DNA from: Streptomyces pseudovenezuelae
GTDB lineage: Bacteria; Actinomycetota; Actinomycetes; Streptomycetales; Streptomycetaceae
Reading direction: 5' to 3'
Assembly: GCF_001513955.1 (NCBI RefSeq)
Contig: NZ_KQ948144.1
Coordinates: 985,203 to 1,049,202, forward strand
DNA: 64,000 nt
A program made the translations under genes and the position numbers. How positions within the stretch are numbered: the stretch's first letter is position 1; every line of letters starts with the position of its first letter. Under the pieces are notes generated by a model. The model worked only from the letters and a program-made list of their open reading frames with translations. It had not been told where the DNA came from and ran no database searches. This document shows positions 34,186-43,271 of the stretch, piece by piece.

Positions 34186-35196
34186 TCACGCCGGCGTGCG
34201 GAGCTCTCCCGGGTAGCGCACGCCGATCCGGTCCCGTACCGCGTCCAGGGTCCGCATCACCGCGAGGGTGCCCTCCAGCGGCACCAGCGGGGACTGGGTC
34301 TCACCGGCCCGCAGCGCGCGCATCACCTCGCGGGCCTCGTGCTTGAGGCTGTTGCGGGGCCCGTCGGCCGGGTCGGCGACGAACTCCTCGGGGTCGCGCC
34401 CGTCACGGTGCAGGACGAAACGGTCCGGGTGGAAGAAGCCGTTCGGGATGTCGATCCGGCCCAGCGAGCCGGTGACCGAGGCGATCGTGGCGGTGCCGCC
34501 GGTCAGCGAGCAGTGCAGGGAGGCGAGCGCCCCGCTGTCCCAGGAGAGCAGCGCGCCCGTCTGGAGGTCGACGCCCTCCTCCGAGAGCACCGCCTTCGCC
34601 GTGACGTCCGAGGGCTCCCCGAGCAGCAGATGCGCGAACGACACCGGGTACACGCCGAGGTCGAGCAGCGCGCCCCCGCCCTGGGCCGGGTCCCGCAGCC
34701 GGTGCGAGGGCGGGAAGGGCCCGGCGAGCCCGAAGTCGGCCTGCACGGTACGGACCTCGCCGATCGCGCCGTCGTCGACGAGGGCCTTGAGCCGCCGCAC
34801 CAGCGGGTTGCAGTACATCCACATGGCCTCCATGAGGAAGCGCCCGTGCTCCTTCGCGAGCCCGACCAGTTCCTCGGCCTCGCGCGCGTTCAGCGTGAAC
34901 GCCTTCTCGCACAGCACATGGCGTCCGGCGCTCAGGCACAGCCCGGCGGCCGCGCGGTGCGCCGCGTGCGGGGTGGCGACGTACACGACATCGATGTCCG
35001 CGTCCTCGGCGAGGGCGCCCCAGTCGCCGTACGCCCGCTCGATCCCGAACCGTTCCGCGAACGCCTTGGCCGAGGCCTCGGACCGGGAGGCCACCGCGAC
35101 CACGTCGGCGTCCGGAAGATCCACCAGGTCCGCGGTGAACGCCGCGGCGATCCCGCCCGTCGCCAGAATCCCCCAGCGCACCCTCTGCTCCGTCAT
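34186..35196 (-). CDS. Gfo/Idh/MocA family oxidoreductase
   Basis: A 336-residue NAD(P)-dependent sugar or cyclitol dehydrogenase. The Rossmann start is [18 protein letters not shown]. The family marker is [15 protein letters not shown], where Glu-Lys-Ala-Phe replaces the more frequent EKP. The catalytic-site histidine-region is [18 protein letters not shown] 35196 is selected because GTGGAGCCGGGA places GGAG seven bases upstream; a GTG at 35208 lies within that site. It is divergent from the Bcr/CflA-like exporter. Confidence 0.92.
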   Translation of the reverse strand: MTEQRVRWGILATGGIAAAFTADLVDLPDADVVAVASRSEASAKAFAERFGIERAYGDWGALAEDADIDVVYVATPHAAHRAAAGLCLSAGRHVLCEKAFTLNAREAEELVGLAKEHGRFLMEAMWMYCNPLVRRLKALVDDGAIGEVRTVQADFGLAGPFPPSHRLRDPAQGGGALLDLGVYPVSFAHLLLGEPSDVTAKAVLSEEGVDLQTGALLSWDSGALASLHCSLTGGTATIASVTGSLGRIDIPNGFFHPDRFVLHRDGRDPEEFVADPADGPRNSLKHEAREVMRALRAGETQSPLVPLEGTLAVMRTLDAVRDRIGVRYPGELRTPA

Positions 35197-35284
35197 TCCC
35201 GGCTCCACCCTCGCTCACCTGACCGTCGCCACCTTGTACGAGCTGAGAGCATAGGTGGCGGATCACATGGAGAGGGAGGGGCAC

Positions 35285-36583
35285 ATGCCCGAGCAGGGGG
35301 CACCGACACCGCACCTGGAACAGCAGACGGCCGCGGCCGGCACGGAACCGCCCGCGGCCGCCGTGCGCCGCACCGGCCTGCTCGTCACCCTGCTCCTGGG
35401 TGGCCTCACCGCCACGCCCCCGCTGGCGATGGACATGTACCTGCCGTCGCTGCCGGAGGTCACCGACTCCCTGCGCGCGCCCGCCGCCACCGTCCAGCTC
35501 ACCCTCACCGCCTGTCTGCTCGGCATGGCGCTCGGTCAGCTCGTGGTCGGCCCGATGAGCGACCGCTGGGGCCGCAGGCGCCCGCTGCTCGCCGGCCTCC
35601 TCGTGTACGTCGTCGCCACCGCGCTGTGTGCCGTCGCGCCGACCGTGGAGTTCCTGGTCGGCTTCCGGCTGGTGCAGGGTCTCGCGGGCGCCGCGGGCAT
35701 AGTGATCGCCCGGGCGGTGGTCCGGGACCTGTACGACGGGGTGGCGATGGCCCGGTTCTTCTCCACTCTGATGCTGATCGGCGGGGTCGCGCCGATCGTG
35801 GCACCGCTGATCGGCGGGCAGATCCTGCGGGTGACGGACTGGCGGGGCGTGTTCGTGGTCCTCACCGTCATCGGGGCGCTGCTCGCCGCCCTGGTGTGGG
35901 CGAGGCTGCCCGAGACCCTCCCGACGGCCGAGCGGCACACCGGCGGCGTCGTCGACGCCCTGCACTCCATGCGCCGCCTCCTCGCCGACCTGCCCTTCAC
36001 CGGCTACATGCTCACCGGTGGCTTCGCCTTCGCCGCGCTGTTCGCCTACATCTCGGCCTCCCCGTTCGTGGTCCAGGAGATCTACGGCGCCTCCCCGCAG
36101 ACCTTCAGCCTGCTGTTCGGCGTGAACTCGGTCGGCCTCGTCGTGGTCGGCCAGATCAACGGCAAGGTGCTGGTGGGCAGGGTCGGCCTGGACCGGGTGC
36201 TCGGCGTGGGCCTGCTGGCCGTGACGGCGGCGGCCGCGGCCCTGCTGCTGATGACGACCGGGGTCTTCGGTGAGGTGGGCCTGTTCCCCGTCGCCGCCGG
36301 CCTCTTCGTCCTGATGTCCGCGATGGGTGTCACCCTGCCCAACGCCCAGTCCCTGGCCCTGCTGCGCACCAGGCACTCCGCCGGTTCGGCGTCCGCCCTG
36401 CTTGGCACCTCCTCCTTCCTGATCGGCGCGGTGGCCTCCCCGCTGGTGGGGATGGCGGGGGAGGACACCGCGGTCCCGATGGCGGTCGTCCAGTTGGCGG
36501 CAGCACTGGTCGCGCTGCTGTGTTTCATGGCAATGTGCCGTCCTTGGAACAGGCGTGCGACCACGGAAGGGGCGGAGAGCTGA
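35285..36583 (+). CDS. Bcr/CflA-type MFS multidrug exporter
   Basis: A 432-residue, 12-helix DHA1 transporter of the Bcr/CflA subfamily, expected to expel drugs or metabolites such as sulfonamides, bicyclomycin or cysteine. The family start MDMYLPSLPEVTDSL and motif A, GPMSDRWGRRRPLLAGL, are clear. So is GLAGAAGIVIARAVVRDLYD. A strong GAGGGAGGGG site before ATG 35285 settles the start; earlier in-frame codons have none. The next gene, a serine hydrolase, begins within its stop codon, which implies coupled translation. Confidence 0.93.
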   Translation: MPEQGAPTPHLEQQTAAAGTEPPAAAVRRTGLLVTLLLGGLTATPPLAMDMYLPSLPEVTDSLRAPAATVQLTLTACLLGMALGQLVVGPMSDRWGRRRPLLAGLLVYVVATALCAVAPTVEFLVGFRLVQGLAGAAGIVIARAVVRDLYDGVAMARFFSTLMLIGGVAPIVAPLIGGQILRVTDWRGVFVVLTVIGALLAALVWARLPETLPTAERHTGGVVDALHSMRRLLADLPFTGYMLTGGFAFAALFAYISASPFVVQEIYGASPQTFSLLFGVNSVGLVVVGQINGKVLVGRVGLDRVLGVGLLAVTAAAAALLLMTTGVFGEVGLFPVAAGLFVLMSAMGVTLPNAQSLALLRTRHSAGSASALLGTSSFLIGAVASPLVGMAGEDTAVPMAVVQLAAALVALLCFMAMCRPWNRRATTEGAES

Positions 36584-37710
36584 GCGCACCGAGACTGCGC
36601 ACCGACACACCGGAACGGGCCGGGCTCGACCCCGGGGAACTCCGGCATCTCGTCAAGGAGTTCCGCACCCTCACCACCGGTGCACGCCCCTGGGCCCCCG
36701 GCGCCGTCCTGGTCGCGGGGCGCGGCCCGGTGATCGCCGTGGAGGAGGCGTCGGGCTGGGCCGTCCGCTACGCCTCCTACGACCCCGAGGCCGACGCGGG
36801 CGTGGAACTGCCCCCCGAGGCGCGCGTCCCCGTCCGGGTGGACACCCCCTTCGACCTGGCGTCGCTGACCAAACTGTTCACGGCCGTGGCGGCGGTGCAG
36901 CAGATCGAGCGCGGCACGCTGGGCATCGACGCCCGGGTGGGCGCCTACCTGCCCGACTTCACGGCGGCCGCGACCCACGGGATCACCGTCCGCGAGCTGC
37001 TCACCCACACCTCGGGACTGCGCCCCGAACTCCCCCTTCACGACTGCGACAGCGACGAGGAGCGCCTCGCCCTCCTGCGCGCCGAGCCGCCCATCGGCGT
37101 CCCCGGCACCTACACCTACTCCGACCTCAACCCGCTTCTCCTCCAGCACGTCCTCGAACGCCTCACCGGCCGTCCCCTCGACGTCCTCGTCCACGAGGGC
37201 ATCACCCGCCCCCTCGGGATGACGTCCACGCGCTTCGGCCCCTGTCCGGGGGCGGCGGCCACCGAGGACCAGCGCCGGCCCTGGGCCAAGGCGGAGCGGG
37301 GGATGCTGCGGGGTGTGGTGCACGACGAGAACGCGTGGGCGCTGGGCGGGGTGGCCGGTCACGCGGGCCTCTTCTCGACCGCCCGCGACCTCGCGATCTT
37401 CTGCCGGGCCCTGCTGGCGGGCGGCGCGTACGGCCCCGCCCGCATCCTCGGCCCGGACTTCGTGGAGCTCCTGCTGACCCCACCGGGGCTGGGCTTCGCC
37501 CTCGACCAGAAGTGGTTCATGGGAGAACTGGCGGGGCGGGGAGCGGCGGGCCACACGGGCTTCACGGGCACCTCGCTGGTCCTGGACCCGGCGACCGACA
37601 CGTTCGTGGTGCTCCTGGCCAACACCGTGCACCCGAGAAGGCGCCCCCCGGACAACCGGCCACGGGCGGAGGCGGCGACACGGGTGGCACGGGCGGTACG
37701 GGGGGCGTAG
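36580..37710 (+). CDS. Serine hydrolase (beta-lactamase/PBP4 fold)
   Basis: A roughly 376-residue serine hydrolase of the class C beta-lactamase/DD-peptidase family. The nucleophile motif SxxK is in DLASLTKLFTAVAAV, the second motif is TYTYSDLNPLL, and the third is GHTGFTG. No signal peptide is visible, so it is probably cytoplasmic and may be an esterase or peptidase rather than a drug-resistance enzyme. The frame's first protein-like residues are SAPRLRTDTPERAGLDPG. CTG 36580 overlaps the exporter's TGA as CTGA and follows GGAAGGGGCGGAG. GTG 36535 is an alternative start. Confidence 0.9.
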   Translation: MSAPRLRTDTPERAGLDPGELRHLVKEFRTLTTGARPWAPGAVLVAGRGPVIAVEEASGWAVRYASYDPEADAGVELPPEARVPVRVDTPFDLASLTKLFTAVAAVQQIERGTLGIDARVGAYLPDFTAAATHGITVRELLTHTSGLRPELPLHDCDSDEERLALLRAEPPIGVPGTYTYSDLNPLLLQHVLERLTGRPLDVLVHEGITRPLGMTSTRFGPCPGAAATEDQRRPWAKAERGMLRGVVHDENAWALGGVAGHAGLFSTARDLAIFCRALLAGGAYGPARILGPDFVELLLTPPGLGFALDQKWFMGELAGRGAAGHTGFTGTSLVLDPATDTFVVLLANTVHPRRRPPDNRPRAEAATRVARAVRGA

Positions 37711-37910
37711 CCGGCTTCGCCCTCCACGCAGGCCCGGACGCTCCCGTCCTGCCCGGCGCTGGGCGAGCCGCTTGGGGCCGCTTGGGGCTGAGGGGGGGGA
37801 TGGGGGCTGTTGGCTGGGGCGCGGCCCCTGGGCGAGCGAGGGGGCGGCGCCCCCTGGGGGCGGGAGGCGAGGACGGGACGCGGGTGGGGGCGACCGGGCC
37901 GAGAACCCGA

Positions 37911-38665
37911 GAGGTCCGTTTCCGGGTGGTGGGGTGTGTCTCCGCGCGCGGGGGTCCGTTTCCGGGTGGGTGGGGTCCGTCTTCGCGCGCGGGGGCCTGT
38001 CTGCGGGTGGGTGGGGTCCGTCTCCGGACACGGGGGTCCGTCTGCGGGTGGTTGGGTCCGCCTTCGCACGCGGAGGCCTGTCTCCGGGTGGCGGCTGTCT
38101 CCGCGCACTGAGGTCCGTCTCCGAGCGGCGGGGCCCGTCTTCGCACGGGGAGGTCCGTCTGCGGGTGGTGGGGTCCGTCTCCGCACACGGAAGCCCGTCC
38201 CCGCACACCGAGGCCCCTCCCCGCACAGCAAGTTCCGCCCGCGCCGCGACTCGCACTGCGGCGCCCGCCCTCGCACTGCGGCGCCCGCCCTCGCACTGCG
38301 GCGCCCGCCCTCGCACTGCGGCGCCCGCCCTCGCACTGCGGCGCCCGCCCTCGCACTGCGGCGCCCGCCCTCGTGCTGCGGCGCCCGCCCTCGTGCTGCG
38401 ATGTCCGCCCTCGTGCTGCGATGTCCGCCCTCGTGCTGCGATGTCCGCCCTCGTGCTGCGATGCCCGCCCTCGGGCTGCGATGCCCGCCCTCGGGCTGCG
38501 ATGCCCGCTCTCGGGCTGCGGCGCCCGCCCTCGGGCTGCGATGCCCGCCTCGGGCTGCGATGCCCGGCTCGCGCTGCGATGCCCGGCTCGCGCTGCGGCG
38601 CCCGCCCCGCACTGCGATGCCCGCCCCGCACTGCGGCGCCCGCCCCCCACCGCGACACCCGCCCC
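37911..38665. repeat. Diverged 20-bp satellite array
   Basis: About 38 tandem units of 19-21 bases. The best-kept part is 38261-38540, fourteen exact 20-base units of the form GCGCCCGCCCTCGCACTGCG, with variants TCGTGC and TCGGGC in the second half and ATG for GCG at the start. From 38541 units are 19 bases. To the left, 37911-38250, units such as GGTCCGTCTCCGCACACGGA and GGTCCGTCTGCGGGTGGTTG are older and more diverged. The unit is not a multiple of three, so it is not coding. There are no spacers, so it is not a CRISPR array. It ends 26 bases before the Rsm22 gene. The rest of the gap, 37711-37910, is G-rich and featureless. Confidence 0.9.
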
Positions 38666-38690
38666 CCACCCCCGCCCCTAGAATCACCGG

Positions 38691-39680
38691 GTGACCGCCC
38701 CCGCGCCCTCGGCCGAGACCCTCCGTGCCGCCCTTGCCGCTCTTCTCGACGGCCTCCCCCCGAAGCAGGCCGCCCAGGCGGTGGATCGCCTGATGGCCAG
38801 CTACCGCGGGACCACCCCCACGGACGCCCCCATCCTCCGCGACCGCGCGGACGTGGCCGCCTACGCCGCCTACCGCATGCCCGCCACCTTCGAGGCGGTC
38901 CACGCGGCCCTGGAGGCGCTCGCCGAGGCCGTCCCCGGCTGGACACCGGCCGACCACATCGACATCGGCGGCGGCACCGGCGCCGCGACCTGGGCGGTCA
39001 CCGCCGTCTGGCCGGGCGACCGGGCGGTCACCGTGCTCGACTGGTCCGACCCCGCGCTCGCCCTCGGCCGCGAGATCGCCGGCGCGAACCCGGCCCTGAA
39101 GGACGCCCACTGGAAGCGCGCCAGGATCGGCAAGGACCTCGCCCTGCCGGCGACCGACCTGGTCACCGTCTCGTACGTCCTCAACGAACTCACCCCGGCC
39201 GACCGCACCGCCCTCGTGGACACCGCGGCGGCGTCGGCGCGGACGGTCGTGATCGTCGAGGCCGGGACCCCCGCCGGGTACGCCCGTGTCATCGAGGCCC
39301 GCGACCGCCTGATCGCCGCCGGTTTCGGCGTCGCCGCGCCCTGCCCGCACAGTGCCGCCTGCCCGATCGTCCCCGGCGAGGACTGGTGCCACTTCTCGGC
39401 GCGGGTCAGCCGCTCCTCCCTCCACCGGCAGGTCAAGGGCGGCTCGCTGCCGTACGAGGACGAGAAGTTCAGCTATGTGGCGGCCACCCGGCTCCCCGTC
39501 ACCCCGGCGCCCGCCCGGGTGATCCGCCGCCCCCAGATCCGCAAGGGCCAGGTCCTCCTCGACCTCTGCGAGCCCGACGAGCAGGTGGCCCGGCGCACGG
39601 TCACCAAGCGTCACGGCGACCTGTACAAGGCGGCGAGGGACGCGGCCTGGGGCGACGCCTGGCCCCCGGCGGACCACTAG
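38691..39680 (+). CDS. Rsm22-family ribosomal small-subunit methyltransferase-like protein
   Basis: A 329-residue protein of the Rsm22 family, known in mitochondria as a factor for small-subunit assembly. The SAM-binding motif is IDIGGGTGAATWAV. The cysteine cluster that binds a metal or iron-sulfur centre is CPHSAACPI with DWCHFSARV. The late basic motif VTKRHGDLYKAARDAAWGD fits the family. GTG 38691 is the start. The last codons ADH are followed by TAG, which is the first base group of a MITE-like element, so the stop codon lies in that element's inverted repeat. Confidence 0.88.
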   Translation: MTAPAPSAETLRAALAALLDGLPPKQAAQAVDRLMASYRGTTPTDAPILRDRADVAAYAAYRMPATFEAVHAALEALAEAVPGWTPADHIDIGGGTGAATWAVTAVWPGDRAVTVLDWSDPALALGREIAGANPALKDAHWKRARIGKDLALPATDLVTVSYVLNELTPADRTALVDTAAASARTVVIVEAGTPAGYARVIEARDRLIAAGFGVAAPCPHSAACPIVPGEDWCHFSARVSRSSLHRQVKGGSLPYEDEKFSYVAATRLPVTPAPARVIRRPQIRKGQVLLDLCEPDEQVARRTVTKRHGDLYKAARDAAWGDAWPPADH

Positions 39681-39761
39681 GGCCTGTCGTTCGGATCAGC
39701 CCGGCGTCGGCAGAAAAGCACCGCACCTCACGGCCGGCCTGATCCAAACGACAGGCCCTAG
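39677..39761. mobile_element. 85-bp MITE-like element
   Basis: CTAGGGCCTGTCGTTCGGAT at the left mirrors ATCCAAACGACAGGCCCTAG at the right, with one mismatch in 20 bases, and continues inward as CAGCCCGG against CCGGCCTG. The core is about 35 bases and codes for nothing. AGGGCCTGTCGTTYGGATCA-type ends recur in Streptomyces and resemble transposon termini. It may also act as a terminator hairpin for the Rsm22 gene. Confidence 0.75.
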
Positions 39762-39914
39762 CCCCGCTCCACCGGGGCCGCGGTCACGTCGAGGCGTCCC
39801 CGCCGCGCAGCGCCTCGCGGCCGATGGTGCCGCGAGTCCCGCCGGCTCCGAGCGTGTCCGCCCCCCTCGCTTCCGGCGAGACGCACCGTCTTGTCAGCCT
39901 GGTAGGTTCGCCCC

Positions 39915-40544
39915 ATGGCCACCCAGAACCCCAAGCAGACCGCACCCGACACCGCCCGGCGCAGTGAGAGGTCCCGCCGCGCCATCTACGAAGCCGCCCT
40001 CGACCTCGTCGTGGAGGCCGGCTACCCGAAGACCACGATCGAGGGCATCGCCGCCCGCGCGGGAGTCGGCAAGCAGACGATCTACCGCTGGTGGTCGTCG
40101 AAGGCGGAGGTGCTGATGGAGGCCTTCCTCGACCTGAGCGAGCAGGCGGCACGGGAGGCCGGCCCCGAGAAGGTGTACGTCATCCCGGACACCGGCGACC
40201 TCGCCGCCGACCTCAAGGCCGTACTGCGGCTCACCGTGGACCAGCTCAAGGACCCCCGCTTCGAAGCCCCGTCCCGGGCCCTGGCGGCGGAGGGCGTCGT
40301 CGACGAGAAGGTCGGCCGGGCCTTCGTGGCCAAGCTCCTCGAACCCTCGCTCCAGCTGTACGTCGACCGGGTGCGCGCCGCCCAGGAGGCCGGCCAGGTG
40401 CGCCCCGAGATCGACCCGCGCATCGCCCTCGAACTCTGGGTCTCCCCCCTCGCCCAGCGCTGGCTCCAGTACACCGGCCCGATCAGCTACGACTACACCG
40501 ACACCCTCGTCGACTACGCCCTGCACGGCATCGCTCCCCGCTGA
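39915..40544 (+). CDS. TetR-family transcriptional regulator
   Basis: A 209-residue repressor-like protein. The N-terminal helix-turn-helix covers about residues 20-65, with RRAIYEAALDLVVEAGY, TTIEGIAARAGVGKQTIYRW and a following WSSKAEVL. The C-terminal ligand domain is of the TetR_C type (LKDPRFEAPSRALAAEG). It stands alone between the MITE-like element and the primase-like gene. Its target and ligand are unknown. Confidence 0.93.
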   Translation: MATQNPKQTAPDTARRSERSRRAIYEAALDLVVEAGYPKTTIEGIAARAGVGKQTIYRWWSSKAEVLMEAFLDLSEQAAREAGPEKVYVIPDTGDLAADLKAVLRLTVDQLKDPRFEAPSRALAAEGVVDEKVGRAFVAKLLEPSLQLYVDRVRAAQEAGQVRPEIDPRIALELWVSPLAQRWLQYTGPISYDYTDTLVDYALHGIAPR

Positions 40545-40666
40545 CCCGTACCCGGCCAACGGGCATTGGTTCCGAACCCCTCATATCCGCTCAGGGCCCC
40601 CCGGAGCAGAGGAAGGTGGGACCATGAGGCATGCTGTTTGGCACGACAGCGAGGCGAGGGTGGTAG

Positions 40667-41404
40667 ATGAGCGCGGAGTCGGGAGGCCGGACCGGCCTGC
40701 AGGGCAAACTCTCCCAGTGGCTGCGCGGACGCCGGCCGAAGGAGACCGCCGCCGAGGGTGACGGCGGTCGTGAGGCCCTGCTGCTGGCCGCCGCCTCAGC
40801 GGGACTCCCGCTCGCGCCCGCCGCGCATCCCGCCCCCGGATACCGCTGCTCCTGCGACCGCGTCGGCTGTCCCACACCGGCCCGTCATCCCGTGTCCTTC
40901 GCCTGGCAGACCCAGTCGACCACCGACCGTACCCAGATCGAGCGCTGGGCCCGGCACCAGCCGCAGGCCAACTTCATCACCGCGACCGGCATGGTCCACG
41001 ACGTCCTCGACGTCCCCCTGGAGGCCGGCCTGGAGGCCCTGGAGCGGCTCCTGGACTCCGGGATCGAGGTCGGCCCGGTCGCCGAGAGCGACGACGGGCG
41101 GCTCCTCTTCTTCACCCTCACCCGCGGCACCCCCGAGGACGAGGACGAGTGGTGGCCGTGCGAGCTGGACTGCCACCCCGAGACGGCGGACGAACACCCC
41201 GGCCTGCGCTGGCACTGCCGCGGGTCCTACGTCCTCGTACCGCCCGCCCGGCTGCCCGGCGACCAGACCGTGCACTGGGTCCGCGGCCTCGAACACCCGC
41301 TGCCCGACCCGCTCAGTCTCCTGGAAGTCCTCACCGACGTCTGCTCCCGCCATGTCGGCGCCGAGCCGGACCACACGAACGCGGCCTGGCCCCTGCGCCG
41401 GTAG
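40667..41404 (+). CDS. Bifunctional DNA primase/polymerase-like protein
   Basis: A 245-residue protein with the archaeo-eukaryotic primase/polymerase (prim-pol) layout common in Streptomyces chromosomes. The start has LLLAAASAGLPLAPAAHP. The zinc-cluster region is CSCDRVGCPTPARHP with WQTQSTTDRTQIERWAR. The region normally holding catalytic aspartates reads HDVLDVPLEAG. CELDCHPETADEHPGLRWHC adds further Cys/His. There is no helicase part, and the acidic site looks reduced, so polymerase activity is not assured. It may be a stand-alone accessory or regulator. Confidence 0.75.
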   Translation: MSAESGGRTGLQGKLSQWLRGRRPKETAAEGDGGREALLLAAASAGLPLAPAAHPAPGYRCSCDRVGCPTPARHPVSFAWQTQSTTDRTQIERWARHQPQANFITATGMVHDVLDVPLEAGLEALERLLDSGIEVGPVAESDDGRLLFFTLTRGTPEDEDEWWPCELDCHPETADEHPGLRWHCRGSYVLVPPARLPGDQTVHWVRGLEHPLPDPLSLLEVLTDVCSRHVGAEPDHTNAAWPLRR

Positions 41405-41434
41405 CAGCCGGTAGCAGCCGGAAGCCACTGATTC

Positions 41435-42436
41435 TTACGAGCCCTTCGCGGACGTCAGTCCCTGGATCCGCCCGAGCACGTCGACCTGCCGGTCGCCCGC
41501 GCCCTTCGGCGGGTCGAGCGCCACCTCGTTGGAGACGAACTCCATCATCAGGGACTGCTTGATCTCGCCGGTCGTCAGCGCGAGCACGGCGTCACCGGGG
41601 TTGGGCACCGACGTACCGGAGTGGGCCGTCTCCTTCACGTAGTGGTGCGTGGCGAAGAACACCAGCGCCCCGCCGTCCTGCGTGCGCAGCGCCAGCGGCG
41701 CGTAGGCGTCGTTCGCCAGCGGCTCGTCGATGTACTGGGTGGCAAGGCCCGGCCGGATGGCGCCCTTCGCCCGGTCCGCCCGCCACACACTGGTGTGCGA
41801 GCCGTCCGCGAAGACGTCCCCGCCGCTCTTCAGGTAGTCCGTGTAGTCCTTGCTCAGGTCCCCGGGCGCGGTGGCCAGATCGGTCGAGTTCGCCGGGACC
41901 GCCTCGGCCCAGCCGTCCGCGTCCGTCTTGAACTGCGGCACCTTGCCCTCGGCCACCAGCGTCAGATACGCCACCTGGAACGGCTCGTTCATGCCGTCGC
42001 GGGTGAACACGAACAGCCAGCGTGCGCTGCCGCCCTTGTTGCCGGCCGCGTCGGCGACGAACCAGCGCGGCCAGCCCGCCTTCTTCGGGATGGTGTACGT
42101 CACGTCCGACAGCTTCAGCGGGGTGTGCGAGGCGTTGCCGCTCGGGCTGTTGGCCTTGCCCGCCTTCAGCCGCGCCGCGTCGATGGCCCCGAGCGCACCG
42201 GTGACATGCGACGCGTCCAGGGAGCTGTCGTACGCCTTGTCCGCCGCGTTGTACGCGTTCGTGAACTGCTGGAGCGCCTTGGCGGCCTCCGCCTTGGTGG
42301 TCGCGGGAAGCACCTCCCGCTCGCCGTGCACCACCACGCATCCGCTCGCCGTCATCGACAAAGCGGTCACAGAGGCTGCTATCAGTGCGCTCCGGTCAAG
42401 CCTGCGGAGCCTTCGAGGGCCGCGATCCCTGCTCAT
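41435..42436 (-). CDS. Lipoprotein of unknown function at the end of the efe operon
   Basis: A 333-residue lipoprotein. A basic start and hydrophobic stretch end in the lipobox ALSMTASGC near residue 32. The mature part has KLSDVTYTIPKKAGWPRWFV and ALRTQDGGALVFFATHHYVK, and lacks known metal-binding repeats. I do not recognise a characterised family. The gene overlaps the 3' end of efeU by 41 bases on the same strand, so it is translated from the efeOBU message and may help iron uptake. This link is positional only. Confidence 0.75.
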   Translation of the reverse strand: MSRDRGPRRLRRLDRSALIAASVTALSMTASGCVVVHGEREVLPATTKAEAAKALQQFTNAYNAADKAYDSSLDASHVTGALGAIDAARLKAGKANSPSGNASHTPLKLSDVTYTIPKKAGWPRWFVADAAGNKGGSARWLFVFTRDGMNEPFQVAYLTLVAEGKVPQFKTDADGWAEAVPANSTDLATAPGDLSKDYTDYLKSGGDVFADGSHTSVWRADRAKGAIRPGLATQYIDEPLANDAYAPLALRTQDGGALVFFATHHYVKETAHSGTSVPNPGDAVLALTTGEIKQSLMMEFVSNEVALDPPKGAGDRQVDVLGRIQGLTSAKGS

Positions 42437-43268
42437 CAGGTGCCTTCACCTTCCCCTTCCCGGAGGCGAACCCTACCGGGGCGAGGAACAGCGCGAGCGT
42501 CGGGATCAAGTACAGCAGCCACACCGTGACCTGAAGGACGGTCGGGTCCGGCTGGAAGTTGAACACGCCCTTCAGGAGCGTGCCGTACCAGCTGTCCGGA
42601 GGGATGGTGTCGCTGATGTCGAAGGCCCTGTCGCGCAGGCCGGGCAGCCAGTTCGCCTCCTGGAGGTCGTGGAAGCCGTACGCCAGCACGCCCGCGGCCA
42701 CGACGACCAGCATGCCGCCGGTCCAGGTGAAGAACTTGGCCAGGTTGATGCGCAGGGCGCCGCGGTAGAACAGCCAGCCCAGGAAGACCGCCGTGGCGAT
42801 ACCGAGAGCCGCGCCGACCAGCGGGCGCGGGGTGCCGTCACCGGCCGCGTGCACCGACGCCCAGACGAACAGGGCGGTCTCGAGGCCCTCCCGGCCCACC
42901 GCGAGGAACGCGGTGGCGACCAGGGCGGCGGTGCCCATCTGCAGGGCGGCGTCCAGCTTGCCGTGCAGTTCGGACTTCAGGTGCCGGGCGGTGCGCCGCA
43001 TCCAGAAGACCATCCACGTCACCAGGCCGACCGCGATGACCGACAGGGAGCCGCCGAGCGCCTCCTGGGCCTCGAACGTCAGCTCCTGCGAGCCGAATTC
43101 GAGCGCGCACCCGAAGCCGAGGGCGAGCGCGACCGCGACGCCGATGCCGATCCAGATGGGCCGCAGGGCGTCCCGGCGGCCCGTCTTGACCAGGTAGGCG
43201 ATGAGGATGCAGACGACCAGGCTGGCTTCCAGCCCCTCGCGCAGACCGATCAGGTAGTTGGAGAACAC
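42396..43268 (-). CDS. efeU: EfeU/FTR1-type iron permease
   Basis: A 290-residue membrane permease for ferrous or ferric iron, related to yeast Ftr1. Two REGLE iron-binding motifs are present: residues 10-14 in LIGLREGLEASLVV and 126-130 in AVGREGLETALFVW. Seven helices are expected. The C-terminal tail GSRPSKAPQA is polar. It is the third gene of efeO-efeB-efeU, with three bases between it and efeB. Confidence 0.94.
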   Translation of the reverse strand: MFSNYLIGLREGLEASLVVCILIAYLVKTGRRDALRPIWIGIGVAVALALGFGCALEFGSQELTFEAQEALGGSLSVIAVGLVTWMVFWMRRTARHLKSELHGKLDAALQMGTAALVATAFLAVGREGLETALFVWASVHAAGDGTPRPLVGAALGIATAVFLGWLFYRGALRINLAKFFTWTGGMLVVVAAGVLAYGFHDLQEANWLPGLRDRAFDISDTIPPDSWYGTLLKGVFNFQPDPTVLQVTVWLLYLIPTLALFLAPVGFASGKGKVKAPDEQGSRPSKAPQA

Positions 43269-43271
43269 GGG

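Noticed and set aside
38261..38665. Possible CRISPR array
   Set aside because: Units are directly adjacent with no spacers between them, and no cas genes are in the window. It is a satellite.
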